A stretch of 51,866 nt of DNA, taken from the NCBI GenBank assembly GCA_946478665.1, contig CAMLCZ010000013.1, positions 1-51,866 of the forward strand, read 5' to 3'. Position numbers and translations under genes: made by a program. The notes below the pieces were generated by a model that was given only the letters and a program-made list of their open reading frames with translations, did no database searches and was not told where the DNA came from. Positions 46,327 to 51,866 of this stretch are shown here, in pieces. The first letter of the stretch is position 1. The number at the start of each line of letters is the position of its first letter. The DNA comes from an uncultured Bartonella sp. Its GTDB lineage: Bacteria > Pseudomonadota > Alphaproteobacteria > Rhizobiales > Rhizobiaceae.

Positions 46327-46452
46327 AATGCAGTGACGGGGTGCAACTCCCTGCTGATTGAAAACTGCAAGCGCGGGTATCGAAAGTCCTACGGTGCTAT
46401 CAGAAACAGAGGACGGGTTAGCCGAAAGGCGCTCTGGCTTTGTCCCCCTTTT
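46327..46452 (+). ncRNA. Unassigned structured RNA with terminator/antiterminator-like ends
   Basis: After the promoter-like sequence comes a stem GCAG-(TGAC bulge)-GGGG / CTCC-CTGC (46330-46354, loop TGCAA). Further on, GTCCT (46386-46390) can pair with AGGAC (46410-46414). The same GGAC (46411-46414) can instead pair with GTCC at 46442-46445, together with AGCC/GGCT and a GCC-GAAA-GGC hairpin, giving a strong stem that runs straight into TTTTTT. Two mutually exclusive pairings next to a U-tract are how riboswitches and attenuators look, but a free-standing small RNA with its own terminator fits too. It does not match the cobalamin, FMN, TPP, lysine, glycine, SAM, guanidine or c-di-GMP consensus that I could compare from memory. 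Confidence 0.5.
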
Positions 46453-46453
46453 T

Positions 46454-46591
46454 TGTCAGATTAAAATAAGATTATATCTGACAGGGACTTTAGCAGATTT
46501 TACTCTGCTAGCCATTGATGCCCCTGCCTTATGGAGAATTGATTTTCTCTATGGGGTAGGGGGTATCTTTGGCTTTTTTCCCCTAAAAGCC
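46454..46591 (+). other. Cluster of four stem-loops downstream of the structured RNA
   Basis: Four hairpins follow in a row. TGTCAGAT (46454-46461) pairs with ATCTGACA (46476-46483). TAGCAGA (46491-46497) pairs with TCTGCTA (46504-46510). A long stem joins 46521-46538 and 46545-46562 (CCCCTGCC..GGAGAA with TTCTC..GGGGTAGGGG) using several G.U pairs. GGCTTTT (46571-46577) pairs with AAAAGCC (46585-46591) and is followed by a T-run. The wobble pairs work only in plus-strand RNA, so that is the likely transcribed strand. An open frame overlapping this stretch lacks a ribosome-binding site. Confidence 0.55.
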
Positions 46592-46597
46592 AGTTTT

Positions 46598-47021
46598 TAC
46601 GTTTCATAATTATCTTTAAAAAAAATAAAAAAATAACCCATTCACAAAACTGGAACAGCGTTGATAACAAGAGATATGGCAATGCCACTACCGTTGCAGA
46701 ACTTGACTCCTAGGAAAATAGATCTGTACTATCTCAAAGCAAAATAAAGATCTCGGTAATATGGCTTCAAATGAAAAATAACAGTATTGATGCGATAAAG
46801 CTAAACCAGAGAAAAGGAAAACGGGTTGTAAATTATCAAGTTTTAAGGGATTATCCAAAGAGGAAGATGTTGTTTGTTTTCTTGGCAATATTAAAAACAA
46901 TATATGACTGAACAATAGTCAGGGAAATGAAGCGGATAATTGAATTTATCACTATGGCAAATTTATAGAAAAAGATATCGGATATCTAAGAATTTTCATT
47001 ACGTAAATTGGAAATATATCA
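46598..47021. other. AT-rich intergenic remainder
   Basis: About 420 bp between the hairpins and the next gene. A 46-codon frame at 46771-46911 (basic start, hydrophobic end) has no ribosome-binding site and is not called. Nothing else is visible. Confidence 0.45.
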
Positions 47022-47489
47022 ATGTTTAAGAGAGTATTTTCTATCCTCATAACTGTTCTTGTGACGGGAAATGTTGCATATGCAGATTGGGATTATACAC
47101 TGTCTTGTCCAGACTCAGTTAAAATTGAAAAAAGAGGGCTGGACTTGGTTGATGATGGTTCAAAAGGGTGGGAAACATTAGATCGGAATAATGTTACGCT
47201 CTATCTTGACTCTGCTCAAATTTTTATCGGCAAGCCCGATAATGCCATTGAACGCAAACCGCCACCACTTTATATCAAAGCGCCTGATCGTCTTTGGCGC
47301 TGGAATGTTAGAAGTGAAACTGAAACCGAAAATATCGGTTATTGGTTAAGCTGCTCGTACAATAATAATGAGATTCAACGTTATCATCGTATCGCCTCTC
47401 ATATGAAACGTTGTCGGGTGGATAGAACCGCTGATCCATATTATCGCACACATATAAAGGTTAGCTGTGAATCTAAACAGGCACAGTAA
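47022..47489 (+). CDS. STY0301-family secreted protein
   Basis: 155 residues. An N-terminal signal peptide (FKRVFSILITVLVTGNVAYA) is followed by a mature part with CPDSVKIE near its start. GWETL then ...YLDSAQIFIGKP, a RLWRWNV tryptophan cluster, YWLSCSYNNNEIQRYHRI, KRCRV and a final VSCE follow. This order (CP..., GW..., DGPP-like segment, W, YWL.C.Y, C.V, C) resembles the STY0301 family of small periplasmic proteins of unknown function, with four cysteines likely in two disulfides. It stands alone between the hairpin RNA region and the M55 peptidase gene. No function can be proposed. Confidence 0.7.
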   Translation: MFKRVFSILITVLVTGNVAYADWDYTLSCPDSVKIEKRGLDLVDDGSKGWETLDRNNVTLYLDSAQIFIGKPDNAIERKPPPLYIKAPDRLWRWNVRSETETENIGYWLSCSYNNNEIQRYHRIASHMKRCRVDRTADPYYRTHIKVSCESKQAQ

Positions 47490-47794
47490 TCCCGTGCTTA
47501 TATGCGTTGTTTTAATGATTCCATGGTTCTAGGAATATCGCTTTGAAGGCTAGTGCCATGGATATCGCAAGTTCCTTACGACAGATAGCAAGATTACGTC
47601 GGAACTAACTTTCTTTGCCTATTGAAAAGGGATTATGAACTCCGTCAAGAAAGCTTTGGGGTTTAGATTTGCACCAGTTATCAAATTGGCAGATTGCTCA
47701 AGAGATTTGTGATTGACTGCGGTGTTGTATTGGAAAAATACCGATGAAGCAGATTTGTTACGGCTAATTCTATCACGCCAATAAATCGGGCCGT

Positions 47795-47870
47795 ATTAAA
47801 TTGCCTGCCATACAGTTAAATTAAACGTCATACAGTTAAAATTGCCGCCATACAGCAAAATTAAACGACA
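47795..47870. repeat. 20-bp tandem repeat, about four copies
   Basis: Units of exactly 20 bp read TACAGTTAAATTAAACGTCA (47811-47830), TACAGTTAAAATTGCCGCCA (47831-47850) and TACAGCAAAATTAAACGACA (47851-47870), with a decayed copy before them. The second half alternates between a TTAAACG and a TTGCC version, so the array may derive from a 40-bp unit. Confidence 0.8.
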
Positions 47871-47895
47871 TAAATTTGGGTAAAAAAGTGCGAAA

Positions 47896-47922
47896 TTAAA
47901 AGCGGAATTATTCCGCTTTTAA
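47896..47922. terminator. Bidirectional terminator
   Basis: TTAAAAGCGGAA (47896-47907) and TTCCGCTTTTAA (47911-47922) form a perfect twelve-base stem with a TTA loop. T-rich sequence lies on both sides. It sits 27 bp past the stop of the M55 gene (minus strand). Confidence 0.8.
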
Positions 47923-47948
47923 CTGTTTTATCAAAGTTGTGTTGCTGT

Positions 47949-48770
47949 TTATTGGACAGATGATGAAAGCGCGGATAATGCTGTCATCCAACCAATTGCC
48001 TCACGCACGCTGTTGCAATCAAACCCAATGGTCACGCCGTCAATTCGCTTTGCAGGTGGCAAATGTTCTGCTTGGTCAGCAAGAGCAGGTATAGAACATT
48101 CAAATTTTACCATGAAGGGCGCTGCCACAGTAAACGGTTTCATTTCATTTTTGCGTTTTACGGCATTAAAGGCGGCAGTTCTGATCTTTCCACATGATTT
48201 TTGTGGCGACAAGGAACGTGCAGCACGGTTTGCCATAGCGTGTTTGACGACAGCAAATTCAGCCTGTGGAAAGAGTGGCTTATTTTGTTCTTCCATGCAG
48301 TTATCACCTGTAAGAAGACCAACAGGAATACCCAATTCACCGGCATAAGCGCCATAAATTCCCGGTTCTCCCAAACGCTGGTCGCCCAGATAAACGGCGC
48401 GGAAAGCACGACTGTTTGTGGTATGAGCCAAAACACCGTGCAAACTTGCGCCAGCGTGATGCCCAACCAAAAACATCATGTCAAATCCACCATCGCGTAA
48501 ACCGCATGCCATATTTTGTGGCTTCGGTTTTCCTTGGATGAGCTCTGCCTCAGGATGCAGAAGTTCTGGTATCAGGTTAACCATTGGGCCATGTGCATCA
48601 TTAACAACAACTTCCGTTGCACCAGCTTCAAAAGCACCTTTAATCGCCGCATTTACCTCTTCGGTCATAAGGCGACGGGCGCGCTCATATTCTGTATTGC
48701 CAGGCGAACATTGCTGACTGGTGACAACGCCTGCAACGCCTTCAATATCAGCAGAGATATAAATTTTCAT
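47949..48770 (-). CDS. dppA: M55-family D-aminopeptidase (DppA-type)
   Basis: 273 residues. The metal ligands of Bacillus subtilis DppA are found at the same positions: D8 and E10 in ISADIEGVAG, H60 in VVNDAHGP and H104 in LVGHHAGA; a glutamate at 135 in GEPGIYG is close to the expected Glu133. M55 enzymes are zinc-dependent D-aminopeptidases that act on D-Ala-containing peptides in the cytoplasm. It converges on the importer region rather than being in its operon, but DmpA, IaaA, a peptide importer and M55 together make a coherent set for salvage of unusual (D- or iso-) peptides, for example from peptidoglycan. Confidence 0.94.
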   Translation of the reverse strand: MKIYISADIEGVAGVVTSQQCSPGNTEYERARRLMTEEVNAAIKGAFEAGATEVVVNDAHGPMVNLIPELLHPEAELIQGKPKPQNMACGLRDGGFDMMFLVGHHAGASLHGVLAHTTNSRAFRAVYLGDQRLGEPGIYGAYAGELGIPVGLLTGDNCMEEQNKPLFPQAEFAVVKHAMANRAARSLSPQKSCGKIRTAAFNAVKRKNEMKPFTVAAPFMVKFECSIPALADQAEHLPPAKRIDGVTIGFDCNSVREAIGWMTALSALSSSVQ

Positions 48771-49002
48771 AAGATTACTATTCCTGTATCATGTTATTTT
48801 GTGTGCTCAATTGGCAGTTTTTCCAATTGGTAACAATCAAAAAGCTATCCTTCTGCACTTTATTATGTACGAAACATTATAATCAAGGCAAGAAAAAGTC
48901 GTTTTTCTTCAATGTTATCCTCTGTAACAAAGTTGTTATAAACTCTTGCCAATTTAATCAGTTTTTGACAATTTTACGCGCAACGAGTTGCATGATATTT
49001 TG

Positions 49003-49728
49003 TTATTCTGGCTTCAAGAGCCTTTGCGCTGCATAACCAAACCCCACACCTACTATCGACCATAGAATTGCTTGTATGCTCAAGCTCGCCAAACGAAAGT
49101 GCCATAAAACATCGGCGGAAAAGTTGCTTGGCACTTCATTAACTGGCGGCATTATCATAAAAACGATACCCATAAAAACAATATAACAATATGCCGAAAC
49201 GATAGATGTATTAAGACCACCGTATTTGTTTTTAAATTTGTGGACACAAATATAAACCAAAACCATTGCAAGCAGCGATATCAAGATTAATAAGAAATAA
49301 TCTTCTGTGCGGCTAACGATGGTTGTGGGACTGCCAACGCCGGGTGGGTTGGATGGATATTTCAATTGAGGTATCAAAACCACAGCTATAAAAGCTGACG
49401 CAGCCAAAACCAAGCTCATGTGCATAACCCCGATATTGCCGAGCCGACCATAGGCAAACGCGCAACATAACGAAAAAAGCCCTCCAATTGCGGCTCCGTA
49501 AACCGTAATACCAACGAGAAGACCGATACCCGATTGTGTTTGACGGCTTACAAGTTCAGGTTCTGGAACAACGGTTTCACCATTATGTATTGCTTTGTCT
49601 TGTTCAACCTGTTCTTCAAATTGAATAGCACGATCAACATAAGGTTCACCATAAAGGCGGGCAAAGCTGAATGCAACAATGCCAGCGATGAGGCCAATTA
49701 ACATGCCTCTATAAAGTAATGCACCCAT
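49003..49728 (-). CDS. cbtA: CbtA, predicted cobalt transporter membrane subunit
   Basis: 241 residues with about five to six membrane helices. MGALLYRGMLIGLIAGIVAFSFARLYGEPYVDRAI is the characteristic CbtA opening, followed by an acidic loop (FEEQVEQ), SGIGLLVGITVYGAAIGGLFSL and PPGVGSPTTIVSRTEDYFLLI. CbtAB is a cobalamin-riboswitch-controlled system predicted to import cobalt for B12 synthesis. AAGGGGA precedes the ATG. It begins 12 bp after cbtB and ends the transcript. Confidence 0.93.
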   Translation of the reverse strand: MGALLYRGMLIGLIAGIVAFSFARLYGEPYVDRAIQFEEQVEQDKAIHNGETVVPEPELVSRQTQSGIGLLVGITVYGAAIGGLFSLCCAFAYGRLGNIGVMHMSLVLAASAFIAVVLIPQLKYPSNPPGVGSPTTIVSRTEDYFLLILISLLAMVLVYICVHKFKNKYGGLNTSIVSAYCYIVFMGIVFMIMPPVNEVPSNFSADVLWHFRLASLSIQAILWSIVGVGFGYAAQRLLKPE

Positions 49729-49740
49729 GATTTTTCCCCT

Positions 49741-49947
49741 TTAATGGCAAGGAAAGCCAAGAAGGTGGCGTCCATCATGAACAAATTCATGGATCATTGA
49801 ACCATTGAAGACCGATATGGCACCTTGTTCTGTCGTGATAAAATAAAGGGCGACAAGACAAATAAGACCACCAAAAAGTGTCCAAGGTAAAATGTGTTTA
49901 ATAGGAAAGGATATTTGTTGTGGCGCAGTGGCCGTTCTGACAAGCAT
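49741..49947 (-). CDS. cbtB: CbtB, small cobalt transporter subunit
   Basis: 68 residues from MLVRTATAPQQISF. One membrane helix (LPWTLFGGLICLVALYFIT) and the C-terminal histidine cluster MIHEFVHDGRHLLGFPCH, the metal-binding signature of CbtB, are clear. A strong AAGGAGG precedes the ATG at 49947; the longer open frame runs into the riboswitch and is rejected. First gene of cbtBA, directly under riboswitch control. Confidence 0.93.
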   Translation of the reverse strand: MLVRTATAPQQISFPIKHILPWTLFGGLICLVALYFITTEQGAISVFNGSMIHEFVHDGRHLLGFPCH

Positions 49948-49989
49948 AAAAACCTCCTTAGGATGACGCGTCCTGAAGTTGAGAAAACA

Positions 49990-50105
49990 TTCAAATCGAA
50001 GTTCTGGCTTCTGTTCCATGATTGGTAAACAGTTACAGTGGCGCGACCGCCCCGGATTGACACCGGGTTCCACGATATTGAATAGGGAAAAATGTAGCTT
50101 TCAGA
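49990..50105 (-). promoter_or_regulatory. Cobalamin riboswitch upstream of cbtBA
   Basis: On the minus strand the leader contains GGAACCCGGTG, AATCCGGGGCGG, the hallmark GCGCCACTGTAAC and, nearer the gene, GAAGCCAGAACTTC. These match the conserved blocks of the B12-responsive riboswitch in the right order. The leader ends about 40 bp before the cbtB start. Binding of adenosylcobalamin should lower cbtBA expression. The outer limits are approximate. Confidence 0.92.
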
Positions 50106-50186
50106 ATTACGCTTGTCAAAGTATATTTTGAATGTTTTTATAAAATATATTTTAGAACGATATTTAAAAGTTTTTGGGAGATTTTT

Positions 50187-50723
50187 TTGTCAGAAATTAT
50201 TCTTTTAAGTCATGCAAAAACACAAGCACAAATAAAAGGATATTTTCCTGGTAATATTGATTTAGATAGTAATATTTCCTTTCCCGTAGATTTTACAATT
50301 CCATTAAACGATGGAATACTTTGTTCTAACTTTTTACCTGCAGTTAAAACAGCCGAACATTTTGGCGTTCCGTTTATTATTGATAAAAATATTCCAGTGC
50401 CAGATTATGGGAGATGGCGCGGTTTGGCATTAAAAAACGTGCAAAGCCATGAAAAGGATCATCTTCAACAGTGGTTGCAAGATCCTGCCGCCAATCCGCA
50501 TGGTGGAGTATCCTATGCAAAACTCTATCAACAAACAGAAATCTGGATAAAAAACTATGCAGGGCAGGGGCGCATATTAATTATCACAGATGCAAGTGTC
50601 ATCCGCATGGTTATTTTGACAATCTTACAAGCGCCGCTTGCATCATTGTTCGATATTGATGTTGCACCTCTTGCTTTAATAAGAATTGTATCTCACCATA
50701 AAGGATGGATATTGAATATTTAA
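50187..50723 (+). CDS. Degenerate histidine-phosphatase-like protein
   Basis: 178 residues from a TTG at 50187 with GGGAG six bases upstream. The layout is that of the histidine phosphatase (CobC/phosphoglycerate mutase) superfamily: IILLSHAKTQAQIKGYFPG in place of the usual RHG.T, then the SNFLPAVKTAEHFG segment, VPDYGRWRGLALKNV, HGGVSYAKLYQQTEIWI and ILIITDASVIRMVIL. The first catalytic His is kept, but Arg and Gly of RHG are Ser and Ala, and the second catalytic His (THGGVIR) is Asp. It is divergent from cbtBA; such proteins recur next to cbtAB, so a role in cobalt/cobalamin metabolism without phosphatase activity is plausible. Confidence 0.75.
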   Translation: MSEIILLSHAKTQAQIKGYFPGNIDLDSNISFPVDFTIPLNDGILCSNFLPAVKTAEHFGVPFIIDKNIPVPDYGRWRGLALKNVQSHEKDHLQQWLQDPAANPHGGVSYAKLYQQTEIWIKNYAGQGRILIITDASVIRMVILTILQAPLASLFDIDVAPLALIRIVSHHKGWILNI

Positions 50724-50888
50724 AATTATTATAGTTATAAAAACAATAAAATACGTATTTTTATTTTATGTTTTATATAAAATATAAATATTATAAAAAT
50801 ATATTTCAGTTTTTAATGTTTTTATATTTTTAAAAAAGCCTATGTTCTATTTGTCTATAAAGTACATGAATAGATATAGGAGATTTTC

Positions 50889-51662
50889 ATGTCAAATAAA
50901 GTTGCTGTTGTTACGGGTTCGGGTCAAGGTATTGGTCGGGCTATCGCTTTGCGTCTGGCTAAAGATGGTTTTAATGTTGCTCTTGTTGACATCAAGTCGG
51001 ATAAGATAACAGCCGTTGCTAAAGAGATTGCAGCGATTGGGCGACAGGCGACAACCATTACGGCTGATGTTTCACAGCGCGATGAAGTTTATGCCGCTAT
51101 AGACAAGGCCGAAAAAGACCTTGGTGGCTTTGACGTGATGGTTAACAATGCTGGTATCGCGCAAGTAAATGCTTTGGCAGATGTAACGCAGGAAGAAGTT
51201 GAAAAGATTTTCAAAATCAATGTGCAAGGCGCTTTATGGGGAATTCAGGCAGCAGCAAAAAAGTTTATTGCGCGCGGTCAAAAAGGTAAGATTATTAGTG
51301 CGTCATCTATTGCGGGGCATGAAGGCTATGCAATGCTTGGTATCTATTCGGCAACAAAATTTGCCGTTCGTGCGCTAACGCAGGCGGCTGCCAAGGAATA
51401 TGCTTCAAAAGGTATCACGGTCAATGCATATTGCCCGGGCGTTGTCGGCACGGATATGTGGGTTGAAATTGATAAGCGTTTTTCAGAGACAACGGGCGCT
51501 CAATTGGGCGAGACATATAAGAAGTTTGTCGGTGGGATAGCTCTTGGGCGTGCCGAAACACCTGAAGATGTAGCAAATCTGGTATCTTTCTTGTCGAGTC
51601 CAGATTCCGATTATATTACAGGGCAGGCTATTTTGACGGATGGTGGCATGGTTTATCGCTGA
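50889..51662 (+). CDS. budC: Acetoin reductase/2,3-butanediol dehydrogenase-type SDR
   Basis: 257 residues. [24 protein letters not shown] carries the NAD(P) motif TGxxxGIG; VDIKSD suggests NAD preference. NNAGIAQV, the catalytic Ser in [11 protein letters not shown] and YSATKFAVR follow, then [14 protein letters not shown] and the C-terminal [17 protein letters not shown]. The pattern matches (S)-acetoin-forming diacetyl reductase / meso-2,3-butanediol dehydrogenase (BudC). AGGAG precedes the ATG. A 21-bp duplication begins in the last codons and spans the stop. It stands alone with its own terminator. Confidence 0.9.
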   Translation: MSNKVAVVTGSGQGIGRAIALRLAKDGFNVALVDIKSDKITAVAKEIAAIGRQATTITADVSQRDEVYAAIDKAEKDLGGFDVMVNNAGIAQVNALADVTQEEVEKIFKINVQGALWGIQAAAKKFIARGQKGKIISASSIAGHEGYAMLGIYSATKFAVRALTQAAAKEYASKGITVNAYCPGVVGTDMWVEIDKRFSETTGAQLGETYKKFVGGIALGRAETPEDVANLVSFLSSPDSDYITGQAILTDGGMVYR

Positions 51663-51688
51663 TAGATCAACGTTTATCGCTGATAGAT
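51651..51688. repeat. 21-bp direct duplication across the budC stop codon
   Basis: GTTTATCGCTGATAGAT occurs at 51651-51667 and again at 51672-51688 (period 21). The first copy contains the last three codons and the TGA stop. It is likely a recent local duplication with no effect on the protein. Confidence 0.85.
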
Positions 51689-51716
51689 AAACCGAAGCCA
51701 ATAACCGTTTCTTATA

Positions 51717-51866
51717 TCAGCCGGTTACAAAACCGGCTGTTTTTATTTTAACTTTTTGCGTATTTTTATAAAAATAGTCTTGCAATTGTGGCTGTGTTGG
51801 CGTGATTATTTCACCAGCACCAGCACCAGCACCAGCACCAGCACCAGCACCAGCACCAGCACCAGC
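51717..51866 (-). CDS. Possible C-terminal end of a protein with an Ala-Gly repeat (partial)
   Basis: On the minus strand a frame enters from outside the window through the hexanucleotide array as alternating Ala-Gly, continues EIITPTQPQLQDYFYKN and stops at 51717-51719. If real, its last codons overlap the budC terminator. The plus-strand reading of the same array gives Pro-Ala after a GTG at 51802. Only the sequence beyond the window can decide whether either is a gene. Confidence 0.25.
   Translation of the reverse strand, partial: AGAGAGAGAGAGAGAGAGEIITPTQPQLQDYFYKNTQKVKIKTAGFVTG
51718..51745 (+). terminator. Rho-independent terminator after budC
   Basis: CAGCCGGTT (51718-51726) and AACCGGCTG (51731-51739) form a perfect nine-base stem with an ACAA loop, followed by TTTTTATTTT. 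Confidence 0.93.
51812..51866. repeat. Hexanucleotide CACCAG tandem repeat, at least nine copies, open at the window edge
   Basis: Perfect copies of CACCAG run from 51812 to the last base and presumably continue. The six-base unit keeps all reading frames, so copy-number change would lengthen a protein rather than shift it, if the array is coding. Confidence 0.97.

Larger units (their letters stand above)
47490..47948. other. Intergenic region with tandem repeats and a shared terminator
   Basis: About 460 bp between convergent genes. The first 280 bp show no gene. The end holds the 20-bp repeat array and a strong hairpin (listed separately). Confidence 0.6.

Noticed and set aside
46358..46609. 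Open reading frame of 83 codons across the hairpin RNA region
   Set aside because: It begins with TTG inside a stem, has no ribosome-binding site and coincides with strong RNA structures. The hairpins explain the sequence better.
46771..46911. 46-codon frame with basic N-terminus and hydrophobic C-terminus
   Set aside because: No ribosome-binding site and very AT-rich context; the resemblance to a small membrane toxin is not enough.
1..51866. Search for tRNA, rRNA, CRISPR array, integrase/attachment sites or intact insertion sequences
   Set aside because: By eye I found no tRNA-like TPsiC arm in context, no regularly spaced repeat-spacer array and no transposase or integrase. The tandem arrays present have no unique spacers.

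Overview
The window looks like chromosome of an AT-rich member of the Hyphomicrobiales (alphaproteobacteria), probably near Bartonellaceae. This is inference: the low GC, the rhizobial-type gene neighbourhoods (5-oxoprolinase operon, peptidase/dipeptide-ABC cluster, cobalamin-riboswitch cbtBA) and the protein sequences fit, but no rRNA, tRNA or housekeeping marker is present. Most of it is metabolic and transport gene clusters, each with its own regulator, separated by unusually long AT-rich gaps. I found no phage, intact insertion sequence, CRISPR array or tRNA.

Layout. 0-5.4 kb: the tail of an unknown gene, then two LysR regulators, each divergent from enzyme genes (a quinone-reductase-like oxidoreductase; a tautomerase/metallo-hydrolase/barrel-protein operon). 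5.4-9.2 kb: a gene-poor, very AT-rich stretch with two orphan genes, a KAP P-loop NTPase and a ClbS/DfsB-family protein. 9.2-13.1 kb: a three-subunit periplasmic GMC flavo-dehydrogenase (Tat-exported small subunit, FAD/Fe-S large subunit, triheme cytochrome c) closed by a clear terminator. 13.2-17.0 kb (minus): a sulfonate/nitrate-type ABC importer with an acyl-CoA-dehydrogenase-like enzyme. 17.4-21.4 kb (minus): metal uptake, with a siderophore-interacting reductase, an OprC-type copper TonB receptor and a DUF2946-like protein. 21.8-23.8 kb: an SDR and a LysR regulator. 23.9-29.0 kb: a GntR regulator divergent from pxpA, fused pxpBC and a biotin carboxylase-BCCP fusion. 29.5-36.2 kb: a glycerol-3-phosphate-dehydrogenase-like catabolic operon (two flavoproteins, FGGY kinase, APC permease) divergent from a DeoR regulator.

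36.2-48.8 kb is a peptide import and degradation region: a DmpA-type aminopeptidase, a probable remnant of an RpiR regulator, a GsiA-like double ATPase, two tandem paralogous binding proteins each followed by a stem-loop, two permeases, an isoaspartyl peptidase and, on the other strand, an M55 D-aminopeptidase. Inside it, at 46.3-46.6 kb, a promoter-like sequence leads into an unassigned structured RNA with a terminator/antiterminator arrangement, followed by four more hairpins. 49.0-50.7 kb: cobalamin-riboswitch-controlled cbtBA (cobalt transport) beside a degenerate histidine-phosphatase-like protein. 50.9 kb to the end: an acetoin-reductase-type SDR and a hexanucleotide repeat running off the window.

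The most unusual items are the multi-hairpin RNA locus, the co-occurrence in the pxp operon of all domain types found in urea carboxylase, the duplicated binding proteins, and short tandem repeats (periods 15, 15, 20, 21 and 6 bp) in intergenic DNA.
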